Positions 34,759 to 44,011 of a stretch of DNA of 64,000 nt are shown here, piece by piece. Both the position numbers and the translations under genes were made by a program. The notes under the pieces were generated by a model, which saw only the letters and a list, made by a program, of their open reading frames with translations, was not told the DNA's origin and made no database searches. The stretch spans positions 124,001 through 188,000 of the forward strand of contig PIUA01000023.1 in assembly GCA_017577405.1 (NCBI GenBank), in the 5' to 3' direction. How positions within the stretch are numbered: the stretch's first letter is position 1; every line of letters starts with the position of its first letter. The DNA is from Bacillota bacterium (GTDB taxonomy: Bacteria > Bacillota > Limnochordia > Limnochordales > Limnochordaceae).

Positions 34759-35646
34759 TCAGTATTGGTCAGAACCGGGCGGGCCTCCTACTCGACCGGG
34801 GGGGGCGGCCTGGCCCCGGTCCAGCAGGTGGGCGATGGCCCGGGCAAGGGCGTCGGGGTCGGTGACGCCCAGGGGGACGGGCAGGCCCCGGGCCCGGAGC
34901 CGGCTGGCCAGGCGGAGGGTGGCGGGCGGCTCCACCCCCCAGCGGGCCAGCTCTTCAGGCCGTTGGACCGCCTGGGCCAAAGGCTCATCCACCACCAACC
35001 GGCCTTGGTGGAGGATGAGCAGCCGCTCGGCCCAACCGGCCACCTCTTCCAGGCTGTGGGTGATGACCACCAGCCCCATGCCCTCCCGGTGGAGCCGGTG
35101 GAGGAGCCGGATCAGCCCCTCCACCCCCGCCGGATCGAGACCTGTTGTCGGCTCATCCAGGATGAGGACATGAGGATCGGTGGCCAGCAGGCCCGCCAGG
35201 GCCGCCCGGCGCTGCTCGCCGCCCGAGAGGGTGAAGGGCGAGCGGCCGCCGATGGCCTCGGGATCGAGGCCGACCAGGGCCAAGGCCTCCTCCACCCGGG
35301 CCTGGACCACCTCCCCGGGGAGGCCCAGTTGCCGGGGCCCGAAGGCCACATCCTCCCAGACCGTCGGCTCAAAGAGCTGATGCTCCGCCTCTTGGAACAG
35401 GTAGGCCACCCGCAGCCCCTCACCCGCGGGCGCCCATGGGCCGGCGGGCCCGGGGCGGCCCGCCCACCGCACCTGGCCCACCGAGGGGCGGAGCAAGCCG
35501 GCCAGGATCTGGGCCAGGGTGGACTTGCCCGCCCCCGTCTCGCCCATCAGGGCCACCGCCTCACCGGGCCTGAGGGTGAGGTCCACCCCCCGGAGGGCGA
35601 CCACCCCGCCGGGGAAGGTGTGGCTGATCCCCCGGGCTTCGATCAC
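34759..35646 (-). CDS. ECF transporter ATPase (EcfA-type, second in operon)
   Basis: Cytoplasmic energising ATPase of a vitamin/metal ECF transporter, 295 residues. Walker A GETGAGKSTLAQILAGLL, the FQEAEHQLFEPTVWEDVAFGP block typical of EcfA proteins, signature LSGGEQRRAALA and Walker B LILDEPTTGLDPAG are present. The GTG at 35646 overlaps the stop of the partner ATPase. It would pair with that ATPase as a heterodimer. No EcfT or substrate-specific S component is adjacent. Confidence 0.88.
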   Translation of the reverse strand: MIEARGISHTFPGGVVALRGVDLTLRPGEAVALMGETGAGKSTLAQILAGLLRPSVGQVRWAGRPGPAGPWAPAGEGLRVAYLFQEAEHQLFEPTVWEDVAFGPRQLGLPGEVVQARVEEALALVGLDPEAIGGRSPFTLSGGEQRRAALAGLLATDPHVLILDEPTTGLDPAGVEGLIRLLHRLHREGMGLVVITHSLEEVAGWAERLLILHQGRLVVDEPLAQAVQRPEELARWGVEPPATLRLASRLRARGLPVPLGVTDPDALARAIAHLLDRGQAAPPGRVGGPPGSDQY

Positions 35647-36503
35647 CGGCCCATCCCCCCAGCGCGCCAGGCCTGGAGGACGGTCTCGGTGAGGGCCTGG
35701 AGGGTGGCGGCCTCCTCGGGCACGGGGAGGCCTTGCCGACGGAGGGCCCCTGCCAGGCGGATCACCTCCGGGGGCCGGAGCCCCCACGATTCCACCGGGC
35801 CCTGCCGCCCGGCCAGCAGCGGGGCCGGAGGGCCGGCGGCCACCACCTGGCCCCGCTGCAGGATGAGGAGCCGGTGGGCCAGGAGGGTCTCCTCCAGGCG
35901 ATGGGTGATCCAGAGCACCGCCGTCTTCTTGCGGCGGTTGAGGCGCCGGACGGCGGCCAGCACCTCCTCCTGCCCCCGGGGGTCCAGCATGGCCGTGGGC
36001 TCATCCAGGATCAAGAGATCGGGCTCCATGGCGAGGGCCCCGGCCATGGCCAGACGCTGGCGCTGGCCCCCGGAGAGGGATCGGGTGGGCCGGTGCCGCA
36101 TGGCGGCCAGGCCCACCAGGGCCAGGGCCTCCTCCACCCGGCGGCGGATCTCCGAGGGAGGCAGGCCCAGGTTTTCCGGCCCGAAGGCCACATCCTCTTC
36201 CACCGTGGCGCCCACCACCTGGCTGGCGGGATCCTGGAAGACCAGCCCGACCCGGGTCCGGACGTCGTAGGCCTGAGGGGTGAGCCGCTGGCCGTTCAAC
36301 CAGAGCTCCCCCTCCTGGTAGGGGATCAATCCGGCCAGCACCCGGGCCAGGGTGGACTTGCCCGAACCGTTGGGACCGGCCACCGCCACCCACTCGCCCC
36401 GGGCCAGGGTGAGGGAGAGCCGGTCCAGGGCAGGGCGCCCTTGGGCCCGTCCCGGGTAGCGGCAGGTGACGTCAACGGCCTGGAGGAGGACGGGATCCCT
36501 CAT
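35643..36503 (-). CDS. ECF transporter ATPase (EcfA-type, first in operon)
   Basis: The 286-residue partner ATPase. Walker A GPNGSGKSTLARVLAGLI, FQDPASQVVGATVEEDVAFGPENL (Q-loop and ECF signature), LSGGQRQRLAMAGALA and LLILDEPTAMLDPRG are intact. The ATG at 36503 overlaps the birA stop (ATGA). Linkage to birA suggests biotin uptake as one possibility, though a shared ECF module could serve several S components. Confidence 0.88.
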   Translation of the reverse strand: MRDPVLLQAVDVTCRYPGRAQGRPALDRLSLTLARGEWVAVAGPNGSGKSTLARVLAGLIPYQEGELWLNGQRLTPQAYDVRTRVGLVFQDPASQVVGATVEEDVAFGPENLGLPPSEIRRRVEEALALVGLAAMRHRPTRSLSGGQRQRLAMAGALAMEPDLLILDEPTAMLDPRGQEEVLAAVRRLNRRKKTAVLWITHRLEETLLAHRLLILQRGQVVAAGPPAPLLAGRQGPVESWGLRPPEVIRLAGALRRQGLPVPEEAATLQALTETVLQAWRAGGMGR

Positions 36504-37309
36504 AAGCGGGGGCCGCCTTTCGCCGGGGAGGGGGCCGGCCGGATGGAGACGTCTGCTGCGTAGACGGCCACCGCGGGCCCGGTTCCTTCCGGCCGGACCA
36601 GGAGCGCGCCGTCGGGGGCCAGGCCAACAGCCAGGCCCGTCCAGACCCCCTCTGCCTCGGTGACCGCCACCCACCGGCCCACCGTGGCCGAATGGTGGGT
36701 CACCTCGTCCAGCAGGGGGGCAAAACCTCCCCGCAGGGCCTGCCGGTAGCGGGTGGCCAGGTGGCGCAAGATGGGGTGGAGGAGGGTTTCCCGGGGAAGG
36801 GGACGGCCCACGCTGAGGCGCACCGAGGTGGCCCGGCCCCGCAGCTCGGGAGGAAAATCCCCTTCCTCTTGGTTGACGTTGAGGCCGATCCCGACAATCA
36901 CCGCTGGGCGGGCCGCCGGGCCCGCCATCTCAGCCAGGATCCCGGCCAACTTGGCCCCTGCCACCACCACGTCGTTGGGCCACTTAACCTGGGCGGCCAC
37001 CCCCGCCACCTCGTGGACCGCCGCCCGGACGGCGGCGGCCGCCAGCAGGGCCCAGAGGGGAGCCTCCCGGGCGGGGCGGGAGGGCCGAAGGAGCACGGAA
37101 AACCAAAGCCCCACCCCCGGCGGTGAGGCCCACGAGCGCCCCCGCCGCCCCCGGCCCGCGGTCTGGTGGTCGGCGAGGACGACCGTCCCCTCGGGGGCGC
37201 CCTCCCGGCTCAGCTGCCGCAGGTGATCATTGGTGGATGGGAGCTGGTCGAACTGGAGCAGGCGGTACACCAGGCCTTCGGACCGCCCGGACAGGTCCGT
37301 TGGGGGCAT
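36500..37309 (-). CDS. birA: Biotin-protein ligase BirA, single-domain form
   Basis: Attaches biotin to carboxylase subunits. At 269 residues it lacks the N-terminal HTH of E. coli BirA and begins near FDQLPSTNDHLRQL. The biotin/AMP site GRGRRGRSWASPPG (about 55), KWPNDVVV (about 107), KLAGILAE and IVGIGLNVNQ are all present. The small C-terminal domain is GLAVGLAPDGALLVR. ATG 37309 follows GAGGAGGG. Without the HTH it cannot act as the biotin repressor. Confidence 0.92.
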   Translation of the reverse strand: MPPTDLSGRSEGLVYRLLQFDQLPSTNDHLRQLSREGAPEGTVVLADHQTAGRGRRGRSWASPPGVGLWFSVLLRPSRPAREAPLWALLAAAAVRAAVHEVAGVAAQVKWPNDVVVAGAKLAGILAEMAGPAARPAVIVGIGLNVNQEEGDFPPELRGRATSVRLSVGRPLPRETLLHPILRHLATRYRQALRGGFAPLLDEVTHHSATVGRWVAVTEAEGVWTGLAVGLAPDGALLVRPEGTGPAVAVYAADVSIRPAPSPAKGGPRL

Positions 37310-37342
37310 GGTCCACCCTCCTCGGGCAGCATCGCCCAAGCC

Positions 37343-37372
37343 AGCATAGGCTTGCCATCCGCCTCCCGTCAA
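37343..37372 (-). promoter_or_regulatory. Sigma-70-type promoter for birA
   Basis: On the minus strand TTGACG (37367-37372), an 18-bp spacer and TATGCT (37343-37348) sit about 35 bases before the birA ATG. A GGGGGCC/GGCCCCC stem (37377-37394) lies just upstream. I saw no equally good plus-strand promoter for the malic enzyme in the same gap. Confidence 0.6.
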
Positions 37373-37473
37373 TGGCGGGGGCCGGCAGGCCCCCCAAAGG
37401 AATCCTGTATACCCGTTGAGAAGAGTAATGGGGGTTATCCTTGCTTTGTGGCACTGGCGAGGGGGGACGTGCG

Positions 37474-39768
37474 ATGGCGATCAAACGGGAAGATGCCCTG
37501 GAGTACCATGCCAAAGGGCGCCCGGGCAAGATCGAGCTCCGGGTGACCAAGCCCTGTGACACCCAGCGGGATCTCTCCTTAGCCTACTCACCCGGCGTCG
37601 CCGAGCCCGTTCGGGAGATTGCCCAGAACCCCGATGCGGCCTACGAGTACACGGCCCGGGGGAACCTGGTGGCCGTCATCTCCAATGGGACCGCGGTGTT
37701 GGGCCTGGGCGATGTGGGGGCCCTGGCGGCCAAGCCTGTGATGGAGGGGAAGGGGGTCCTCTTTAAGCGGTTTGCTGACATTGACGTCTTCGACCTGGAG
37801 ATCAACGCCACCGATCCCGATGAGATGGTCCGCATCATCAAGGCGCTGGAGCCCACCTTCGGCGGGATCAACCTGGAGGACATCAAGGCGCCTGAGTGCT
37901 TCGAGATCGAGCGGCGCCTCCAGCAGGAGCTGAGCATCCCCGTCTTCCACGATGACCAGCACGGCACCGCCATCATCAGCGGCGCCGCCTTGATCAATGG
38001 GCTCCACCTGGTGGGCAAGCGCATGGACGAGGTGCGGGTGGTGATCAACGGCGCCGGCGCCTCGGCCATCGCCACCGCGGACTTCTTTGTGCTCCTGGGC
38101 GTGGACCCGGAGAAGATCCTCATGTGCGACTCCAAGGGGGTCCTCTACCGGGGGCGGACCGAGGGCATGAACCCCTACAAGGAGGCCTACGCCCGGGAGA
38201 CCAACCGGCGGACCCTGGCAGAGGCGCTGGAGGGGGCCGACGTCTTCGTGGGGCTCTCGGTGGCCAACGTGGTCAGCGCCGAGATGGTGAAGACCATGGC
38301 CGAGCGGCCGCTCATCATGCCCCTGGCCAACCCCGATCCGGAGATCCCCTATGAGGTGGCCAAGGAGGCTCGGCCCGACGCGCTGGTGGCCACCGGCCGG
38401 AGCGACTATCCCAACCAGGTGAACAACGTCTTGGGCTTCCCCTACATCTTCCGGGGGGCTCTGGACGTGCGGGCCCGGGCCATCAATGACGAGATGAAGG
38501 TGGCGGCCGCCAAGGCCCTGGCGGAGCTGGCTCGCCAAGAGGTGCCCGACACGGTCCTGCGGGCGTACGGGCTGGAGCGGCTCCAGTTCGGGCCCGACTA
38601 CCTGATCCCCAAGGCCCTCGATCCCCGGGTCCTCACCTGGGTGGCCCCGGCGGTGGCCCAGGCGGCCATGGCCTCGGGCGCGGCTCGGATCCAGATTGAT
38701 CTGGACGAGTACCGGGAGCGGCTGGCCCGCCGGTTCGGGAAGGCCCGGGAGGTGAAGCACTTCATCATGAGCCGGGCTCAGCAGGATCCCAAGCGGGTCG
38801 TCTTCTCCGAAGGGGAGGAGCCCAAGATCATCCGGGCGGCGGCCCGCTTGCGGGACGAGGGCTTGGCCCAGCCCATCCTCCTGGGTGATCCCGACCGGGT
38901 GACGAGCCTCGCCCAGAAGCTGGGGGTCAACGGCCAGCTGACCGTCATCAGCCCCGAGGCGCACCCCCGCTTCGAGGAGTACGTGCACCGCTACTGGGAG
39001 ATGCGCCAGCGCAAGGGGGTCACCTTGCGGGAGGCCCGGAAGCTGGTCCGTCAAGGGAATGTCTTTGGGCCCCTGATGGTGGCCATGGGGGATGCGGACG
39101 CCTTCGTCGCCGGCCTCACCTACCACTACCCCGAGGTGCTCCGGCCGGCCCTGCAGGTGCTCCGCATGCGGCCGGGGGTCACCAAGGTGGCCGGGCTCTA
39201 CCTGATGGTCTTCGACGACAAGGTCTACTTCTTCACCGACCCCACCGTCAACATCGAGCCCACCGCCGAAGAGCTGGCGGAGATCGCCATCATGGCCGCC
39301 GAGCGGGTACGCATGTTCGGCATCGAGCCGCGGGTGGCCATGCTCTCCTTCTCCAACTTCGGGTCCACCATCCATCCCCAGACGGAGAAGGTCCGCCGGG
39401 CGGTGGAGCTGGTCCGGGAGCGGCGGCCCGACCTGATCATCGACGGCGAGATGCAGGCGGATACGGCCGTGGTTCCCGAGATCCTGGAGCAGGAGTACCC
39501 CTTCTCCGTCCTCCAGGGGGGCGCCAACGTCTTGGTCTTCCCCGACCTGGCCTCGGCCAACATCGCCTACAAGCTGCTCCAGCGTCTGGGGGGCGCCCAG
39601 GCCATCGGGCCCATCCTCATGGGGACCGGCAAGTCGGTCCACGTCCTCCAGCGGGGCGACGACGTGGACGACATCGTCAACATCGCCTGCGTGGCCGTCA
39701 TGGACGCGCAGGAGCTGGAGCGGGCCGCCCAGCATCCTGAGATGCAGGAGATGGCGGGGCGGTCGTAG
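37474..39768 (+). CDS. maeB: NADP-dependent malic enzyme fused to a phosphotransacetylase-like domain
   Basis: Converts malate to pyruvate and CO2. The 764-residue protein has an N-terminal malic domain ([13 protein letters not shown] near residue 40, [16 protein letters not shown] near 155, [14 protein letters not shown] near 190) and a C-terminal phosphate acetyltransferase-like domain from about 430. In MaeB enzymes the latter is usually regulatory, binding acetyl-CoA. ATG 37474 is preceded by GAGGGGGGA. It faces birA divergently. Confidence 0.93.
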   Translation: MAIKREDALEYHAKGRPGKIELRVTKPCDTQRDLSLAYSPGVAEPVREIAQNPDAAYEYTARGNLVAVISNGTAVLGLGDVGALAAKPVMEGKGVLFKRFADIDVFDLEINATDPDEMVRIIKALEPTFGGINLEDIKAPECFEIERRLQQELSIPVFHDDQHGTAIISGAALINGLHLVGKRMDEVRVVINGAGASAIATADFFVLLGVDPEKILMCDSKGVLYRGRTEGMNPYKEAYARETNRRTLAEALEGADVFVGLSVANVVSAEMVKTMAERPLIMPLANPDPEIPYEVAKEARPDALVATGRSDYPNQVNNVLGFPYIFRGALDVRARAINDEMKVAAAKALAELARQEVPDTVLRAYGLERLQFGPDYLIPKALDPRVLTWVAPAVAQAAMASGAARIQIDLDEYRERLARRFGKAREVKHFIMSRAQQDPKRVVFSEGEEPKIIRAAARLRDEGLAQPILLGDPDRVTSLAQKLGVNGQLTVISPEAHPRFEEYVHRYWEMRQRKGVTLREARKLVRQGNVFGPLMVAMGDADAFVAGLTYHYPEVLRPALQVLRMRPGVTKVAGLYLMVFDDKVYFFTDPTVNIEPTAEELAEIAIMAAERVRMFGIEPRVAMLSFSNFGSTIHPQTEKVRRAVELVRERRPDLIIDGEMQADTAVVPEILEQEYPFSVLQGGANVLVFPDLASANIAYKLLQRLGGAQAIGPILMGTGKSVHVLQRGDDVDDIVNIACVAVMDAQELERAAQHPEMQEMAGRS

Positions 39769-39795
39769 AAGCTCCGCCGAACCGACGGGAACAGG

Positions 39796-39823
39796 CCGGG
39801 GCCGCCCCCAGCGGCCCCGGTTT
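39796..39823 (+). terminator. Terminator after maeB
   Basis: A perfect 10-bp stem (39796-39805 with 39811-39820), a CCCCA loop and a short TTT. It separates maeB from the deaminase gene. Confidence 0.75.
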
Positions 39824-39843
39824 CGCCATGGAGGAGGGTGGCC

Positions 39844-40914
39844 ATGAGCCAGGGAACGGAGCCCCAAACCGCGCCCGACGTCCTGCGGGCCTGGCCCAAG
39901 GCGGACCTCCACCTCCACCTGGACGGGAGCGTCCGGCCCGAGACCTACCTGGAGCTGGCCCGGGAGCTGCCGGGCCAGGAGGCGCTTACCCTGGAGGAGG
40001 TGCGGGCCGCCATCACCGTGGGTGATGGGGCGGGGAGCCTCACCCAGTTCCTCAGCCGCTTCCCCGTCATCAACCGGGTCACCCAAACGGCCCCGGCCCT
40101 CCGCCGGATCACCCGGGAGGCCCTGGAGGACGCGGTCCAGGCCGGCGTCCGGTACGTGGAGCTCCGGGCCGCGCCCTGGCTCCACACCCAGGGGGGCCTC
40201 GCCCCCGAGGCGGTGGTGGAGGCGATCCTGGACGGCATGAAGGAGGCGGCCAGGCAGATTCCCATTCTCTCCCGCCTGATCCTGGTGGCCCTGCGGGGCC
40301 GTCCGGAAGAGGAGAACCGGCAGGTGGTCCAGCTGGCCCTCCGGTACCGGGAGCACGGGGTGGCAGGGATCGACCTGGCGGGGGATGAGTCGCTCCATCC
40401 CACCGCGGCGTACGGGGGGATCTTCCGGGAGGCCCAGGAGGCGGGGCTGGCCATCACCGTCCACGCCGGGGAAGGGGCCGGGCCCGAGAGCATTTGGACC
40501 GCGGTCCGGGAGCTGGGCGCCCGGCGGCTGGGCCATGCCACCAGCGCGGTGCAGGATCCGGCCCTGCTGGATTACCTGAGGGAGCACCAGATCTGGGTGG
40601 AGGTCTGCCTCACCAGCAACCTCCACACGGGGGTGGTCGCCCGGCTGGAGGAGCATCCCTTCCGCCGCTTCCTAGAGGCGGGGGTGCCCGTCACCCTCAA
40701 CTCCGACGATCCCGGAGTCTCCCAGATCGACCTGGCCGGCGAGTGGGTACGGGCGGCCCAGACCTTCCACCTGACCCCCGAAGAGCTGGCCCAGCTGGCC
40801 CTGAACGGGGTGGAGGCCGCCTTCGTCCCCGAAGCCACCCGGGCCATGCTCCGGGCCGAGTTCGAGACGCAGATCGACCGCCTCTGGCCGCAGGTGACCG
40901 CCAGCCGTCGCTAG
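39844..40914 (+). CDS. add: Adenosine deaminase
   Basis: Hydrolytic deaminase of adenosine (or a related purine), 356 residues. Metal and catalytic motifs are in order: KADLHLHLDGS near 20, the proton-donor Glu in ITVHAGEG near 206, RLGHATSAV near 224 and TLNSDDPGVS near 285. ATG 39844 is preferred over GTG 39838 because the GGAGGAGGG site abuts the latter. Confidence 0.9.
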   Translation: MSQGTEPQTAPDVLRAWPKADLHLHLDGSVRPETYLELARELPGQEALTLEEVRAAITVGDGAGSLTQFLSRFPVINRVTQTAPALRRITREALEDAVQAGVRYVELRAAPWLHTQGGLAPEAVVEAILDGMKEAARQIPILSRLILVALRGRPEEENRQVVQLALRYREHGVAGIDLAGDESLHPTAAYGGIFREAQEAGLAITVHAGEGAGPESIWTAVRELGARRLGHATSAVQDPALLDYLREHQIWVEVCLTSNLHTGVVARLEEHPFRRFLEAGVPVTLNSDDPGVSQIDLAGEWVRAAQTFHLTPEELAQLALNGVEAAFVPEATRAMLRAEFETQIDRLWPQVTASRR

Positions 40915-40967
40915 GGCCAGCCGCCGGTGATGGCGAGGGGAGCTAAAACCTGGAAGGAGGGAGCTCC

Positions 40968-41864
40968 ATGGAGGGGAGCATCCACGATGCCCTCCGCAAG
41001 CTGGATCAGGAGTTCAGTGGGACCCTCGCCGTCGCGGCGCGGGGCCTGGCGGGCCAGCCCGCCCGCCGGCCGGCCATCGCCTACCGGGCCGGCGAGACCT
41101 TTCCCGCGGCCAGCGTGATCAAGCTGCCCATCCTGGTGGAGGCGTACCGGCAGGTGGATGAGGGCCGCCTCGACCTGTCGGAACGGATCCCTTTGCGGGC
41201 CGAGGACCGGGTGGGCGGCAGCGGCGTGCTCAAGGAGCTGGAGCCGGGGGCGGCCCTCACCCTGCGGGACCTCCTCACCTTGATGATTGTGGTCAGCGAC
41301 AACACGGCCACCAACATGGTCATCGACCGGGTGGGGCTGGAGGCGGTCAATGCTTCGGCCCGGTCCTGGGGTTTGGAGCAGACCTTCCTGGCCGGCCCCC
41401 TCATGGCGCCCCCGGAGCGCCAGACGCCCGCCCAGCGGGAGGGCCGGCGCTCCACCGTCTCTCCCGCCGACATGGTCGACCTCTTGACCGCCCTCCACCG
41501 GGGGCAGATCCTCTCGGAGGCAAGCCGGCGGGAGGTGCTGGCCATCTTGGGGCGCCAGCACTTCTCCCTCTTGGGCCGGGAACTGGGCTACGACCTGGAC
41601 GCGGTGGAAGCGGGCACCGCGCGGCTCAGGATCGCGTCCAAGAGCGGCTCCATCGCCGGCGTCCGCCACGATGTGGGGATCATCACCACGCCCGCCGGTG
41701 CCTACGCCATCGCGGTGATGACCAAAGACGCCCAGGACCGGGGCTTCACCTTCCACAACGAGGGCGAGCGGGTGGTGGCCCGGGCTTCCCGCCTCATCTA
41801 CGACCACTGGATCGACGAGGACGACGATGCCGACCCCGACGGGGGCGAGGACCTCACGGTGTGA
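40968..41864 (+). CDS. Class A beta-lactamase-like serine hydrolase without signal peptide
   Basis: A 298-residue serine hydrolase of the penicillin-binding fold. The nucleophile motif SVIK is near residue 48, SDN near 109 and KSGS near 224. The omega-loop ExxLN motif of true class A beta-lactamases is not seen (the segment reads APPERQTPAQREGRRS). No signal peptide precedes the domain, so the product may be cytoplasmic. The acidic tail is DEDDDADPDGGEDL. It could act on a peptide or ester rather than an antibiotic. GGAAGGAGGGAG precedes the ATG. Confidence 0.75.
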   Translation: MEGSIHDALRKLDQEFSGTLAVAARGLAGQPARRPAIAYRAGETFPAASVIKLPILVEAYRQVDEGRLDLSERIPLRAEDRVGGSGVLKELEPGAALTLRDLLTLMIVVSDNTATNMVIDRVGLEAVNASARSWGLEQTFLAGPLMAPPERQTPAQREGRRSTVSPADMVDLLTALHRGQILSEASRREVLAILGRQHFSLLGRELGYDLDAVEAGTARLRIASKSGSIAGVRHDVGIITTPAGAYAIAVMTKDAQDRGFTFHNEGERVVARASRLIYDHWIDEDDDADPDGGEDLTV

Positions 41865-41882
41865 GGACGGTCGGGTGAAGGC

Positions 41883-42836
41883 TTAGCGGCCGAAGAGGAA
41901 CCAGCGGCGCTTCTTCACGGGCCGCCGGAGGAGCTCCTCCAGGGCGGGAAGCGCGGCCATGGCCGCCACCCGGCCGGCGTGGAGGTACTCGGGGATGAGG
42001 GAGGCGTCGGTCATGGGGCCGTCCCGCAGGACGGGGTGGATGACCAGATCGGCGTCCCGTTCCAGCTGGAGGCGGGTGATGACCCCCTCGCCGATGGCCA
42101 GCACCCGTCCCAGGATCCGGGTGAGGCCCTGAACCTCCTCTGGCTGTTGGGAGGTGGGGGTGAGGTCCACGGCGACTACCTTCTGCGCGCCCAGAAGCCG
42201 CGCCGTGGGCGCGGGGACGGGCTCGCAGACCGCGCCGTCCACCAGGATCCTGCCCCCCAGCCGTTTGGGCATGTACAACCAGGGGATGGAGGAGCTGGCC
42301 CGGACCGCGGCGGCCACATCCGTCTCCTCCTCGGTGAGGAAGGCGGTCCCCGCCGGCGGCTGGTCGGGCAGGAGGTGGCTGGAGGCCATGATCACCCGTT
42401 CGCCCGAGCGTATGTCGACGGCCACCGCCGCGAAAGGTAAGGAAAGCTGATCCAGTTTGGGCACGGGCAGGTTCTCCCGGATCCAGGCTTCCAGGCGGCG
42501 CCCGGCGGCGATCCCGCTGGGGGTGCGGGCGGTGCGGCGGACGAGCTCGAGGGCCATGCGCTGTCCCAGGAGGAGGAAGGAGAGGGGCCCCATCTCCGTG
42601 TCGACCAGGATGTCGGCGGACAGGGAGTAGGTCAGCTCCGCCATCTGGTAGGGGTCGACTCCTGCGGCGTAGAAGGCGCCCACCAGGCTGCCGGCGGAGG
42701 TGCCGGTGACGAGGGACGGGAAGATCCCGTGCTCGTGCAAGACTTGGAGGACGCCCACGTGGGCCACGCCGCGGAGCGCGCCGCCGCCCAAGGCCAGCGC
42801 CAGGTCGTACTGGTGCTTCGGGGAGCCCAAACCCAT
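41883..42836 (-). CDS. Patatin-like phospholipase (RssA family)
   Basis: Probable lipid acyl hydrolase of 317 residues. It has the oxyanion hole GGGALRGVAHVG near residue 18, the nucleophile GTSAGS near 46 and the catalytic Asp in DGAVCEPVP near 197, forming a Ser-Asp dyad. There is no signal peptide, suggesting action at the inner leaflet. It is divergent from a lipid kinase gene. Confidence 0.88.
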   Translation of the reverse strand: MGLGSPKHQYDLALALGGGALRGVAHVGVLQVLHEHGIFPSLVTGTSAGSLVGAFYAAGVDPYQMAELTYSLSADILVDTEMGPLSFLLLGQRMALELVRRTARTPSGIAAGRRLEAWIRENLPVPKLDQLSLPFAAVAVDIRSGERVIMASSHLLPDQPPAGTAFLTEEETDVAAAVRASSSIPWLYMPKRLGGRILVDGAVCEPVPAPTARLLGAQKVVAVDLTPTSQQPEEVQGLTRILGRVLAIGEGVITRLQLERDADLVIHPVLRDGPMTDASLIPEYLHAGRVAAMAALPALEELLRRPVKKRRWFLFGR

Positions 42837-42997
42837 CCCACCCAGGAAAACGGAGTGAACTGACGAACCCTAGCCTCTGAGTTGGTTCCAGCCGGAGCGG
42901 GGCAAGTCCTACCTGGGCCGGCTGGAGGGAGATGGCGGGGCTGGGAGTCGACGCCGCGGCGCCGCCGCAGAGCGCCGGCTCGGAGGAGCGTGGGCCT
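42837..42997. promoter_or_regulatory. Divergent intergenic region with inverted repeat
   Basis: A 161-bp gap between the patatin and lipid kinase genes. CCAGCCGG near 42888 and CCGGCTGG near 42918 form an 8-bp inverted repeat 22 bases apart, a possible operator. No clear promoter hexamers were identified. Confidence 0.35.
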
Positions 42998-43960
42998 ATG
43001 GAAACCTTCTTCATCGTCAATCCTTCGGCGGGCTCCGGGCGGGCCATGCGGGCCTGGAGGCGCCTGCAGGAGCTGGTGGGCGCCCCTTTGGCCGGCCGGT
43101 TCACCAAGGGCCTGGGTCACGCGAGCGAGCTGGCGGTGGAGGCCGCCCAGGAAGGGTACCCCCTGGTGGTTGCGGTGGGCGGTGATGGGACGGCCAATGA
43201 GACGGTAAACGGCCTCATGCAGCTCCCTCCGCACCGCCGGCCCGCCTTCGGCCAGCTGCCTGCGGGCACCGGCAACGACTTTGCCCGGAACGTGGGGCTG
43301 CCCCGGCGGGTGGACCAGTGGGCCCGGATGCTCCGGGAGCCCCGCCTCCGCTCCCTGGATCTGGGCGAGGTGAACGGGCGCTTCTTCCTCAACGCCACGG
43401 GGGTGGGCTTCGATGCGGAAGTGGCCTACCTGGCCGACAAGATGCCCACCCTCATCGCAGGAACCTTCACCTACATGGTCTCCCTGGCCGTCAAGCTCTT
43501 CACCTACCGGAGCCAGCCCATGCGGATCCAGGTGGACGACACCCGCCTGGAGGAGCGGTGCTTCCTCACTGCGGTGGGGAACCTGCCCCACTTCGGGGGC
43601 GGTATCCGGATCTGCCCCGGCGCCCGGGCGGACGACGGCCTCTTCGAGGTGGTGGTGGTGGGCGACTTCTCCCACCTGGAGGTCCTGCGGGTGCTGCCCC
43701 GGGCCTTTTCAGGGAACCACGTCACCCACCCGAAGGTCCGGGTCCTCGCGGGCCGGCGGGTGATCATCGACTCCGACGCCCCCCTCCACCTGCAGGCGGA
43801 CGGTGAGGTCTTCAGCGGGCTCCCGGCCCACTTCGAGGTTCACCCAGCGGCTCTCCAGCTCCTGGTGCCCGCCTCGGCGGCGGCCAGCGAGCCGGCGCCC
43901 GCGGCCCTCCAGGATGAGGCGGCGCCCAGCCTGATCCAGCCGGCGAGCCCCGACGGCTGA
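42998..43960 (+). CDS. YegS/BmrU-family lipid (diacylglycerol) kinase
   Basis: A 320-residue kinase of the DAGK catalytic family. FFIVNPSAGSGRA is at the start, GGDGTANETVNGL near 60 and LPAGTGNDFARN near 85, the nucleotide-binding set. HLQADGEVF appears in the C-terminal beta domain. ATG 42998 follows CGGAGGAG. It recycles diacylglycerol to phosphatidate or phosphorylates another lipid. Confidence 0.88.
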   Translation: METFFIVNPSAGSGRAMRAWRRLQELVGAPLAGRFTKGLGHASELAVEAAQEGYPLVVAVGGDGTANETVNGLMQLPPHRRPAFGQLPAGTGNDFARNVGLPRRVDQWARMLREPRLRSLDLGEVNGRFFLNATGVGFDAEVAYLADKMPTLIAGTFTYMVSLAVKLFTYRSQPMRIQVDDTRLEERCFLTAVGNLPHFGGGIRICPGARADDGLFEVVVVGDFSHLEVLRVLPRAFSGNHVTHPKVRVLAGRRVIIDSDAPLHLQADGEVFSGLPAHFEVHPAALQLLVPASAAASEPAPAALQDEAAPSLIQPASPDG

Positions 43961-44011
43961 TCATCGGCCCGTGGATCATCGGCCCTGGTGGGCTGGAAGG
44001 AGGATGTGCCC

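Noticed and set aside
37588-40656. Minus-strand open frame of 1022 codons opposite maeB and add
   Set aside because: Shadow of two well-supported enzymes; low-complexity sequence and no start signal.
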